From the NCBI RefSeq assembly GCF_003325455.1, contig NZ_CP025198.1, positions 3,100,001 through 3,164,000 of the forward strand: DNA of 64,000 nucleotides, read 5' to 3'. The stretch is from Acidipropionibacterium virtanenii (GTDB taxonomy: Bacteria; Actinomycetota; Actinomycetes; Propionibacteriales; Propionibacteriaceae). The notes below the pieces were generated by a model, which searched no databases, was not told the origin of the DNA, and was given only the letters and a program-made list of their open reading frames with translations. Shown here one piece after another: positions 25,792 to 33,655 of this stretch. How positions within the stretch are numbered: the first letter of the stretch is position 1; the number at the start of each line of letters is the position of its first letter. Both the position numbers and the translations under genes were made by a program.

Positions 25792-25805
25792 TGTACGATA
25801 GTACA
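25792..25805. promoter_or_regulatory. Operator candidate TGTAC-GATA-GTACA
   Basis: Inverted half-sites TGTAC and GTACA separated by 4 bp, 25 bp upstream of the YjbR start and in the divergent gap to the oxidoreductase gene. They match the half-sites of the palindrome at 21118-21130. Confidence 0.55.
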
Positions 25806-25919
25806 TACTTGTGGTGGCGTGCGCAGCCTGACACGTGTGGTGATCGGCGTCATCGTGGACGCGTCACCAAACGGTCATGGTCTGGCCGGAACGAAGAACG
25901 TGGAGAGGATCGAACAGTC

Positions 25920-26909
25920 ATGACTGACATGATGCAGGCCATCCGAATTGCAGGGCCAGGAGGACCCGAGACCCTGGCCGTAACCGCCGTCCCGAAGCCC
26001 GATGTCAAGCCCGGGTGGGTGCGCATCCGGGTGAAGGCATTCGGGGTCAACGAGTCCGAGGTGACCAGCCGCAGGGGCGAATCCTCCCCGGACTTCACGT
26101 TTCCGCGCATTCTTGGTATCGAGGGCGCCGGCATCATTGACGCTGTCGCACCGGGAAGCGCGTTCACGCCGGGACAGAAGGTCGTGACGATGATGGGCGG
26201 CATGGGTCGCAGCTTCGACGGCTCCTATGCCGATTACACAGTCGTCCCCGAGGGGCAAGTCATCCCATTCGAGAGCGATCTCGGATGGGATGTCGTGGGC
26301 GCACTGCCTGAGATGTTCCAGACTGCGTACGGCTCGCTGACCACCGGGCTCGGGCTCCGGTCGGGGCAGACCCTTCTGATCCGTGGCGGCAGCTCGGCCG
26401 TCGGACTGTCCGCAGCGACACTCGCAAGGGTCATCGGTGCCACAGTGATCTCCACTACCCGAAACCCCGATCATGAGGGGCTCTTGCGCGAGCACGGAGC
26501 CGATCATGTCCTCATCGACGACGGCAATCTGGCAGGCAAGGTTCATGACCTCGCCGCAGATGGAGTAGACGCAGCGCTTGAACTTGTCGGTCTCAACGTA
26601 CTCCCCGACACCATGGGCGCTGTACGGCGAGGAGGCACCGCATGCTTCACCGGAGCACTCGGCGGAACCTGGGTCCTGGAGAGCTTCTCTCCCTTCGAAG
26701 TCATCCCCTCCGGCGTGCGCCTGACCACCTATGCGGGTGAAGCAACCGATCTCCCCACGGACGCTTTTGCACACCAGCTCGCTGGGATCAGTACAGGACG
26801 CATCAAACCCGTGATCGCAAAGGTCTACCACGGCTTGATTCAGGCCTCCCAAGCTCATGCGGACCTCGAAGGCGGACACACGCCTGGGAAGCGTGTCGTG
26901 GTCCTGTGA
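25920..26909 (+). CDS. Zinc-independent quinone oxidoreductase (medium-chain family)
   Basis: 329 aa from ATG 25920, preceded by GAGAGGATCGA. It has PETLAVTAVPKPDVKPGWVR at the N-terminus, FGVNESEVTSRRGE, PRILGIEGAGIIDAVAPGSAF, and the NADPH-binding GGSSAVGLSAATLARVIGAT near residue 155. Zinc ligands are lacking, as in Qor-type enzymes that reduce quinones or enones. An NTF2-like gene follows 65 bp downstream, and the pair is divergent from the YjbR genes. Confidence 0.9.
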   Translation: MTDMMQAIRIAGPGGPETLAVTAVPKPDVKPGWVRIRVKAFGVNESEVTSRRGESSPDFTFPRILGIEGAGIIDAVAPGSAFTPGQKVVTMMGGMGRSFDGSYADYTVVPEGQVIPFESDLGWDVVGALPEMFQTAYGSLTTGLGLRSGQTLLIRGGSSAVGLSAATLARVIGATVISTTRNPDHEGLLREHGADHVLIDDGNLAGKVHDLAADGVDAALELVGLNVLPDTMGAVRRGGTACFTGALGGTWVLESFSPFEVIPSGVRLTTYAGEATDLPTDAFAHQLAGISTGRIKPVIAKVYHGLIQASQAHADLEGGHTPGKRVVVL

Positions 26910-26974
26910 CATCACCGGGTATCGCACGGCCGACTCCTCAATTTATCTAATTGGACCTCGCCAAAAGGAGCGAC

Positions 26975-27433
26975 ATGACCAGTCCAACTCCATACGAGCG
27001 GAACTACACTGCCGAACAGACCAGGCTCGCCGAGCATCTCATTGATCTCGAAAAGGGAGCGCTCGACAAGTGGTTCAACGGAGACGTCTCCGGTTATCGC
27101 GAAATCTGGTCGCGCACCAGCTTCACCTACTTTGACGGGGACAACCCCAAGCGCGTCGAGGACCATGACACGATCGACCAGTTCCTCGACGCGTTGGACG
27201 GCAAACTCCACGCCGACGTCTATGAATTGCACAGCCCTCGCATTCAGTTTGGCATCGACATGGCTCTACTGACATTCCAACTGTTTGCAGATACGAACCT
27301 CATCGACATGAAGTACAACTGCGTCGAGCTGTATCAGAGAGAAAAAGACGATCAATGGCGTGTCATCCACTCGACCTGGTCCTTCATACGTCCTATGGAC
27401 ATGGACTTCACCTCCGTGAAAGAGATCGTATAG
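26975..27433 (+). CDS. NTF2/SnoaL-like domain protein
   Basis: 152 aa from ATG 26975 with a good RBS (AAAAGGAG). The cone-shaped alpha+beta domain shows as LIDLEKGALDKWFNGDVSGY, SFTYFDGDNPKRVEDHDTID and a C-terminal ELYQREKDDQWRVIHSTWSF. Such proteins range from isomerases and hydrolases to binding proteins; catalytic residues cannot be assigned here. Probably co-transcribed with the oxidoreductase upstream. Confidence 0.82.
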   Translation: MTSPTPYERNYTAEQTRLAEHLIDLEKGALDKWFNGDVSGYREIWSRTSFTYFDGDNPKRVEDHDTIDQFLDALDGKLHADVYELHSPRIQFGIDMALLTFQLFADTNLIDMKYNCVELYQREKDDQWRVIHSTWSFIRPMDMDFTSVKEIV

Positions 27434-27509
27434 TGCAGAATCGTAGTTCATTCGTGGCGAGCAACGCAGCCCCGCCCCCTTCGCAACACTGACCGAAGGG
27501 CCAGATCAG

Positions 27510-27710
27510 TCAGGTGAGGAGCCGGTTGAGCTGACCCTTGAACCCCGTAGCTCGGCTCGCGCGAGTATCCAGTGGAGACAGCCCCCGTGATGTCGTGTTC
27601 GTGGACGGCTCGGGGAATCCGCCACAGCGCAGGTGGTCCTGCCAGACCAAGTCGTAGTCGTCGACGAGGAAGGCGAGCTGGTCGCGCGATTCCGCGGGTC
27701 TCAGCCCGCC
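27510..27710 (-). pseudogene. Gene fragment of unknown family
   Basis: A minus-strand frame of about 65 codons reads GLRPAESRDQLAFLVDDYDL and VWQDHLRCGGFPEPS, ending with a TGA at 27510. It has protein-like composition but no start in a good context, and its 5' side is lost upstream of the lipoprotein gene. I do not recognise it. The rest of 27434-27758 holds nothing I can support. Confidence 0.25.
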
Positions 27711-27758
27711 CCGACGGCGTGCTCGCTCGATGTGGGGATGGGGAGGATCATTGGAGGG

Positions 27759-28625
27759 GTGAAGAAGGACAGATCAACCGCCCCTGCCAGGATGGCGACC
27801 GCTTTTCTGGTCGGCCTGCTCCTGGCATGCACTGCCTGCGGAGGTGACCACGGCGACTCAGTCCGCGGAGCGCAGGAGCGCACGCCGGTTCAAATCCCCG
27901 TCACCAGCACAGAAGAACACTATGCCGGTCTGGACTATGCGATTTCGACCAATGGGATCGACTTCTCGGCTCCGGTAGGACTCATGATCTACCTCGATGG
28001 CGATCACTACCGTGGCGAGCGAGGAGTCATTTCCAATCACCCGAACGGGGACGAAGCGCGGGGCATGGCCAGGATGGCGGCCAAGCGGAACATGGTCCTG
28101 GTGATTCCCCGTCATCCCACATTCGCTTACTCCGATGAACTCGGATACACATGGTGGGAGAATTCTGAGGCCACCGGTAAGGCAATACTGAAGCTGAGTC
28201 GGCATCTGTGCACGAGCACCTGTGCGTCCGCTCAGCGCACCTGGTACATGGGGTATTCCGGTGGCGCGGAATTTATCACCTATGTGCTGGCACCGAAATA
28301 TCGAGACGGATACGGAAAAGGCGGTGCGATACTCCTTGCCGGAGGCGGCGCCAGGAATGATGACGGCAGCTGGATCAGCTTTGATCATCCGCCACAAGAT
28401 TTCAAGAAGTCATTCGATCTGCACTGGTTCGTCGGCTCCCGGGACGGCGTCGGCCAGTCTGAGAACGCCCCTGAGTGGTCGGCGCTGAAAGCGACCGCCG
28501 AGGGACGGAAATTCTATGCTGAACATGGTTTCACGACGACCCGCACTGTCCTGCCGGGTGACGATCATGAATCGTACGACTTCGCCGGGATCATGGATCG
28601 TGGTCTCAAAGCCGGCGGGCTGTAG
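27759..28625 (+). CDS. Secreted lipoprotein with alpha/beta-hydrolase fold
   Basis: 288 aa from GTG 27759 (start chosen because it gives a lipoprotein signal: basic KKDRSTAPAR, hydrophobic ATAFLVGLLLA, lipobox LLAC; ATG 27738 and ATG 27792 are alternatives). The mature part has LMIYLDGDHYRG, the nucleophile elbow GYSGGAE with the probable catalytic Ser, and a late DDHESYDFAG that could supply the His. It is probably a membrane-anchored esterase or peptidase-like hydrolase. The substrate is unknown and no operon partner is seen. Confidence 0.8.
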   Translation: MKKDRSTAPARMATAFLVGLLLACTACGGDHGDSVRGAQERTPVQIPVTSTEEHYAGLDYAISTNGIDFSAPVGLMIYLDGDHYRGERGVISNHPNGDEARGMARMAAKRNMVLVIPRHPTFAYSDELGYTWWENSEATGKAILKLSRHLCTSTCASAQRTWYMGYSGGAEFITYVLAPKYRDGYGKGGAILLAGGGARNDDGSWISFDHPPQDFKKSFDLHWFVGSRDGVGQSENAPEWSALKATAEGRKFYAEHGFTTTRTVLPGDDHESYDFAGIMDRGLKAGGL

Positions 28626-28731
28626 CATTCACCGTGACATGGAGTCCTGAGCCAAGTATCCGGATTGCTGTTGGATGCGGATGGGGGGGCGCATCCTGGA
28701 CACCAGTTCGACAGGCCGGTCGCCAATCCAC

Positions 28732-29352
28732 TCAATGAGAAGAGGAAACCACGCAGTATCGGAGTTGAACGTTCGGGGAATCTACCTCACGTCGGCAGTC
28801 GATGAGGTCGAGAGTGGCGGGGGCGGAGAACAGTGGCACGCCGCTGCCGATCACAGTCGGGCTGACCATCAGGTGCAACTCATCCACGAGTCCCTTCGCC
28901 ATGAGTGCATTCCAGGTGCGGCGGCTGCCGAAGACGACGATGTCACCATCACCGGACCGCTTCGCCTCAGAAACCCATCGGGCAGCCTGATCGCGCGGAA
29001 TCACCGTGGTACTCCCCGCCCAGGCATTGTCATCAGCCACTGGCCCGCGATCACTCACGACAACCTTGGGGAGAGCGTTGTAGCAGCGACTGGTCTCCCG
29101 GTTCACGTCGCTGTAGACCCGCGCCTCCGGCGCATCCGGGTCGACCGGTTCGGGGGCCTCGGCGACGAACGGCCAGTGCGAGCTGAATCCGTCGAACGAG
29201 TCCCGGCCCAGCAGCAGTACGTCCGCGACGCTGATGCTGTCCAGATTGGCTTGATCGAACATCGCATCCATGTTCAGTGCGAGCGGGCTGCCTACCGCGT
29301 CGGCGTAGTAGCCGTCGAGGGAGACGATGTTGTTGACGATGAGTCTGCGCAT
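28732..29352 (-). CDS. Dihydrofolate-reductase-like (RibD C-terminal domain) protein
   Basis: 206 aa. The RibD_C/DHFR fold shows as RLIVNNIVSLDGYYAD, VADVLLLGRDSFDGFSSHWP, KVVVSDRGP and the NADPH-binding DIVVFGSRRTWNALMAKGLV followed by DELHLMVSPTVIGSGVPLFS. Stand-alone members are NADPH-dependent reductases of uncertain substrate and are common near accessory genes. Complete, with ATG at 29352. Confidence 0.9.
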   Translation of the reverse strand: MRRLIVNNIVSLDGYYADAVGSPLALNMDAMFDQANLDSISVADVLLLGRDSFDGFSSHWPFVAEAPEPVDPDAPEARVYSDVNRETSRCYNALPKVVVSDRGPVADDNAWAGSTTVIPRDQAARWVSEAKRSGDGDIVVFGSRRTWNALMAKGLVDELHLMVSPTVIGSGVPLFSAPATLDLIDCRREVDSPNVQLRYCVVSSSH

Positions 29353-29534
29353 GGTGGGCTCCTCTCGTGTTCGACATCACCATTTCCGACGACGGGGTCA
29401 CAGCCGAAATGCGTCCTGTGCTCCCCCGTGGATGCGGCGCCGTCGACGAGAACCACGCCGCACGGGGTTATTCAGTGATGCCATGCGCCACAGCATCGGG
29501 GGGCACCGCCGCAACGTCGACCATATCGACGCTC

Positions 29535-29605
29535 TCAGTCGGAGGAGACCATGAGTTCGCAGGCGCCGAAGGTGGCGGTCACCTCGACGGTCCTGCTCAG
29601 GGCTT
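29535..29605 (-). pseudogene. 3' remnant of a second XRE antitoxin gene
   Basis: The minus strand encodes EALSRTVEVTATFGACELMV followed by SSD and a stop, closely matching the C-terminus of the antitoxin at 22156 (EALGGTIEVVATFGDRKLVV then SSE). Flanking DNA has no toxin or HTH. It is evidence for a lost second higBA-like module. The remainder of 29353-29782 shows nothing I can support. Confidence 0.6.
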
Positions 29606-29782
29606 CGGATTGGAACTCGGGCCCGGCGTCGGCAGGACCGCGAGTTGGTAGGCTGCCGAAGGTGATGACCAGTCAGACCCGCTTGGGTCGTTCCCGGGAC
29701 GGCAACCTGGTCGCGGTCTGATCCGCGCCCCTCCGAGTGTCTGCGTGACCTCAACCCGTCAACGCAGACCACAAGGAGAATC

Positions 29783-30157
29783 ATGACAGCGCGTTTCAAT
29801 CACACGATCATCGCCTCAACCGATCCGGCCGAGATGGCCGCGTTCTACCGCGACCTTCTCGAAGCCGAGGAGCTGCCCTCATGGGGGCCGTTCGTCAACG
29901 TCAGGATCGGCGACGGCGTTATGTTGCAGTTCGCAGCACCACCCGTCGAGTTCCCTCCCCAGCACTACGCCTACCTCGTCGATGATGCGCACTTCGACCG
30001 TGCCTGCGCCACGATCAAGGCGCAGCACCGAGAGCACTGGGCCGACCCTCAGCGCACCCGACCGGGCGAGATCAACAACGAGCACGGCGGCCGAGGCGTC
30101 TACCTGCTCGATCCATCTGGTCACTACCTCGAACTGATCACCCGGCCGTATCTCTGA
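29783..30157 (+). CDS. VOC superfamily protein
   Basis: 124 aa from ATG 29783 with RBS AAGGAG. It has FNHTIIASTDPAEMAAFYRD with the first metal-ligand His, YAYLVDDAHFDRACATIKAQ, and GGRGVYLLDPSGHYLELITR with the final Glu ligand. These support a metal-binding glyoxalase/dioxygenase-like protein. The last gene before the putative attR. Confidence 0.88.
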   Translation: MTARFNHTIIASTDPAEMAAFYRDLLEAEELPSWGPFVNVRIGDGVMLQFAAPPVEFPPQHYAYLVDDAHFDRACATIKAQHREHWADPQRTRPGEINNEHGGRGVYLLDPSGHYLELITRPYL

Positions 30158-30182
30158 CGGAGCACCGAGGCAGGTCTCACTG

Positions 30183-30199
30183 TCCCTTATGCTCCACCA
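30183..30199 (+). other. Putative attR: direct repeat of the tRNA-Ala 3' end
   Basis: TCCCTTATGCTCCACCA matches 16 of 17 bases of the tRNA-Ala 3' end at 11422-11438, same orientation, with the terminal CCA retained. It has no tRNA body around it. It marks the right limit of an approximately 18.8-kb insert. Confidence 0.65.
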
Positions 30200-30200
30200 G

Positions 30201-31124
30201 ATGACCAGCACGCCCACGGCCGACGATGGCCTGCCGCCCACCCTGGAGTCGACTCCCCCGGCGGAGGTCGACATCACGGTTGATCTGCTGCGAGCCCTGC
30301 TCTCCGACCAGCATCCCGACCTGGCCGATCGCGAACTGACTGTCGCGGCCAATGGCTGGGACAACGTCATCGTGCGGATCGGCGCCGACCTCCTCGCCCG
30401 CCTTCCCCGCCGCCGTCTCGCCGCGAGCCTGGTTCTCCACGAGCAGCGCTGGCTACCCGGTCTGGCCGAAGGGCTGCCGATCTCGGTGCCCTCCCCAGTC
30501 AGGGAGGGTCGGCCAGGACTCGGATATCCCTGGGCCTGGAGCATCTGCCCGTGGTTCGACGGCGATATGGCCGCCGACGTCGCCCTCGCCGATCCCTCCC
30601 GCGAGGCCGATCGGCTCGGCTCCTTCCTGCACGCCCTTCACCGTCCGGCACCGGCCGACGCCCCGAGCAACCCCTACCGCGACGTTCCGGTCACCGCCCT
30701 GCTGCCGAGGATCCGCGACAACCTCGAGCGCCTGGGCCCGGGCCGTGATCACCTTGCCGAACTGGTCGACGAACTCGCCCCGACACCGGCGTGGCACGGG
30801 CCCCCGGTGTGGGTACACGGCGACCTGCACGCCGCGAACCTACTCGTCACCGACGATCGGATCTCGACAGTCCTCGACTTCGGAGACCTCACCTCCGGCG
30901 ATCCCGCGGTCGACCTGGCCGTCGCATGGATGCTCTTCGACGCCGATGCCCGCCGCCGCTTTCGGACCGCCGCCGGCGGCGGGGAGCCCGTCGACGACGC
31001 CACCTGGGACCGGGCGCGCCTATGGGCAGTCCACCTCGGGCTGAACTTCCTGCTCCACTCCGCCGACAGCGAGCGCTTCGCGAGAATGGGCGACCGTCTC
31101 CTGCGTGCGGTCACCGGTCCGTGA
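30201..31124 (+). CDS. Aminoglycoside phosphotransferase (APH) family protein
   Basis: 307 aa from ATG 30201 (an in-frame ATG at 30189 lies inside the att repeat). It has the kinase motifs VWVHGDLHAANLLV (Brenner catalytic loop with Asp and Asn) and VLDFGDLTSGDPAVDLA (metal-binding DFGD). Family members phosphorylate antibiotics or small metabolites; this subgroup is usually of unknown substrate. If 30199 is an island boundary, this is the first chromosomal gene beyond it. Confidence 0.9.
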   Translation: MTSTPTADDGLPPTLESTPPAEVDITVDLLRALLSDQHPDLADRELTVAANGWDNVIVRIGADLLARLPRRRLAASLVLHEQRWLPGLAEGLPISVPSPVREGRPGLGYPWAWSICPWFDGDMAADVALADPSREADRLGSFLHALHRPAPADAPSNPYRDVPVTALLPRIRDNLERLGPGRDHLAELVDELAPTPAWHGPPVWVHGDLHAANLLVTDDRISTVLDFGDLTSGDPAVDLAVAWMLFDADARRRFRTAAGGGEPVDDATWDRARLWAVHLGLNFLLHSADSERFARMGDRLLRAVTGP

Positions 31125-31284
31125 GATATCGAATTCTCAACTGATCAGAACGACCTCGCACATCCTCATCCCGCGGCCTGGGCACCCCGCATCGACCACG
31201 ATCGTGCGCCAGGCGGCCGTAGGGATCGTCTCGTCCTCACTCGTCGATCCAGTTCTGCCGGGATCCCCGCCGTCGATCCGGCGT

Positions 31285-32074
31285 TCAGGCCAGCCTGGCG
31301 GTGATGACTCTCGTCGTGGCCGCCGCGTCGATGCTGTGGTGCTTCGACTCGGGGACCCTCACCAGCTCGGCGCCAGGAAGGGCCTCGTCGAGCTGCTCGC
31401 AGGATCGGGACAGGATCGGGAAGGTCTCGTCGCCCAGCAGGATGGTGATGGGCGACGTCACCGCCAGCATGTTCTGCGAGGGTCGGGGCAGCGTGGCGTC
31501 GTGGACGACCGACTGCGCGAGCGGGACGAGCTGGGCGAACATGGGCGTCTGTCTCATCTGCTCGACCATCTGTTCCGGAAGCCCGACCGCCTCTATCTGG
31601 AAGGTGGTCACCGCGTCGGCGGCCCGCCCGGCGTCGACCATCGCCTGGAGCCGGGCCGGGAGGGCGGCAGCCGCCCGGTCGTCCGCGAAACTGAAGGGCG
31701 GCTCGGAGAGGAAGAGGTGGCGCACCGGAACCCCTTCTCCGGCCGCGAAGTAGGCCAGCACGGCACCGGAGGAATGGCCCAGCACAGCAGTCGGACGATC
31801 GGTCGCCGAGATCACCGCCGCCAGATCCTTCGGCCTCCCGCTGCGGGGCATAGGGCGTGGTGTCGCCGCTGCCGCCGCGCGCCCTCCGGTCATAAGTCCA
31901 GCCCTCGAACCCGGCTCCGGCCAGGGCAGATGCCAGATCGACACCGGCCTCCGCGGTCGCAAACGCCCCGCCGACGATGACGACCGGGGCGCCGCTGCCG
32001 AACCGGTACGCCTGGATCGCGGTGCCGTCGGCAGACGTCACCCGCACCGACTCGGAGTCCCCGAAGGCTTCCAT
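31285..32074 (-). pseudogene. Alpha/beta hydrolase with a single-base frameshift
   Basis: From ATG 32074 the frame encodes VRVTSADGTAIQAYRFG, VVIVGGAFATAEAGVDLASA and WTYDRRARGGSGDTTPYAPQ with the oxyanion-region residues. After a one-base insertion near 31845 the next frame continues DLAAVISATDRPTAVLGHSS, so the GHSSG nucleophile elbow and the terminal ESKHHSID with the catalytic His are intact but out of frame. Total length is 3n+1. Either a recent pseudogene or a sequencing error. Confidence 0.8.
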
Positions 32075-32146
32075 GACCCCCGATTCTGTCCCCCTGCCAG
32101 GGTCATTCCCGGAGTTTCCCGGCATCCTGCCGAGCGACGGAATCGG

Positions 32147-33274
32147 TCAGTTGGACATGCCCAACCACCGTGTCAGCCGACGGATCGCGTCGCGCCCCGC
32201 CCGGTTGGCACCGACCGTCGACTGCGAGGGTCCGTAACCGATGAGATGAACCCTCGGTTCGGCGAGCACCTGCGTACCGCGCATCTCGATGCCGCCGCGG
32301 TCGTTCTTGAGGTGCAGCGGCTCCAGGTGGGCCAGGTCGGGGCGGAATCCGGTGGCCCAGAGGATCGCATCGACGGGGGTGAATGAGCCGTCGGCCTCGC
32401 GGACGCCGTGCGGTTCGATCGCGGTGAACATGGGTCGGCGCACCAGGGCTCCCCGATCACGGGCGGCGATGGCGTAGGGCGACCACGTGAGACCGGTGTT
32501 GGCGACGATACTGCCGGGCGGCGCCCCGGCCTCGATGGCGGCCGTGATACTTGCGATGATCTGACGCCCCTCGACCTCGGGACGGAACGGGCCATCGCGG
32601 AAGACCGGTTCGCGACGCGTGTACCAGAACGTCGTGGCCGATCGGGAGATCTCCTCGAGTTGCTGGACGGCCGAGATGCCGCCTCCGACGATCGCGACCC
32701 GCTGCCCGGCGAACTCTGCGGCGGAGACGTAATCGCGGGTGTGGAGCTGACGGCCTGTGAAGACATTCTTGCCCGGGTATCCAGGGAGCACCGGATTGTT
32801 CCAGGTACCAGTCGCATTGATGACGGCGCGCGTCCACCATCGGCCGGCGTCGGTCTCGACAACGAGATCACCCTCCGGATCGTCATCGGCCCTGCCGACC
32901 ACCTCAACCCGGACCGGGCGCAGAATCGGAAGTCGATTGCGCTCCTCGAAGGCTTCGAAATAGGTGGGTACGGCTTCTCTGCTGGGTTCTTCGGGATCGA
33001 CGTCGGGAGTGGGGAAGCCGGGCAGTCCGAAGATGCCGTTGACCGTGGCCATGTGCAGCGACTCCCATCGATGCTGCCAGGCTCCACCGGGGGCCGGGTT
33101 GGCGTCGAGCATGACGAAGCTGGGCCGATGGGCCGGCGAAGCCGCGCCGGGTGCCGATGCCGGAATCAGAGCGCTGTGAAAGCCACGGCGCGCCAGGTGG
33201 TATCCGGCCGACAGGCCCGCCTGACCGGCGCCGATGACGACGACCGTCGCCTCCTGCATCCCTCGCGCCGCCAT
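32147..33274 (-). CDS. Flavin-containing monooxygenase-like FAD/NAD(P)-binding protein
   Basis: 375 aa; ATG 33274 or ATG 33259. The FAD site VVVIGAGQAGLSAGYHLARR begins near residue 10. WQHRWESLHMATVNGIFGLP is the region after it, VINATGTWNNPVLPGYPG is the ATG-type motif, and the NADPH site RVAIVGGGISAVQQLEE lies near 200. DAILWATGFRPDLAHLEP and HLIGYGPSQSTVGANRAGRD close the FAD domain. It belongs to the CzcO/YUCCA-like group that oxygenates or oxidises small molecules. No operon partner. Confidence 0.9.
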   Translation of the reverse strand: MAARGMQEATVVVIGAGQAGLSAGYHLARRGFHSALIPASAPGAASPAHRPSFVMLDANPAPGGAWQHRWESLHMATVNGIFGLPGFPTPDVDPEEPSREAVPTYFEAFEERNRLPILRPVRVEVVGRADDDPEGDLVVETDAGRWWTRAVINATGTWNNPVLPGYPGKNVFTGRQLHTRDYVSAAEFAGQRVAIVGGGISAVQQLEEISRSATTFWYTRREPVFRDGPFRPEVEGRQIIASITAAIEAGAPPGSIVANTGLTWSPYAIAARDRGALVRRPMFTAIEPHGVREADGSFTPVDAILWATGFRPDLAHLEPLHLKNDRGGIEMRGTQVLAEPRVHLIGYGPSQSTVGANRAGRDAIRRLTRWLGMSN

Positions 33275-33361
33275 CTGGCCACGGTACAGCGAACACCAAC
33301 TCCCGGGACGTCAATCCGCACGGATCTGACACAGCCTCACATCCTCCCGTCCGCCAGAATT

Positions 33362-33431
33362 CACGCAGCGCCAGAGTTTGAACGCAGCGCCAGGTATTTC
33401 AGGCGCTGCGTTCAAACTCTGGCGCTGCGTG
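33362..33431. repeat. Perfect 30-bp inverted repeat with 10-nt loop
   Basis: Arms 33362-33391 and 33402-33431 are exactly complementary; the loop is AGGTATTTCA. Each arm contains two copies of GCAGCGCC. It lies between the divergent FMO and DUF222 genes, not at the 3' end of either, so it is not a simple terminator. Confidence 0.9.
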
Positions 33432-33583
33432 CGGGATGCGGCATGGAAGTCCCTGAAAAGGGCGTTCCCCGGATGCGTCTGTCCGTCAGAGTCCGACACA
33501 GTCTCACGCGTACGAATCTCCTGACTCCAGCAATACCTGCTCAGCCAAAGGCACAACACATACCAGCCCGTCAAGGTTTCATT

Positions 33584-33610
33584 CTAAGAATATGGAGGCC
33601 AGATTCTTAG
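33584..33610. repeat. 8-bp inverted repeat CTAAGAAT/ATTCTTAG
   Basis: CTAAGAAT (33584-33591) and ATTCTTAG (33603-33610) flank 11 bp, about 50 bp upstream of the DUF222-HNH start. AT-rich in otherwise GC-rich DNA; possible operator or weak hairpin. Confidence 0.4.
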
Positions 33611-33655
33611 GGACACGGTATGGATTCCGGTGTTGTCATCTAATACAGTGTGTAC

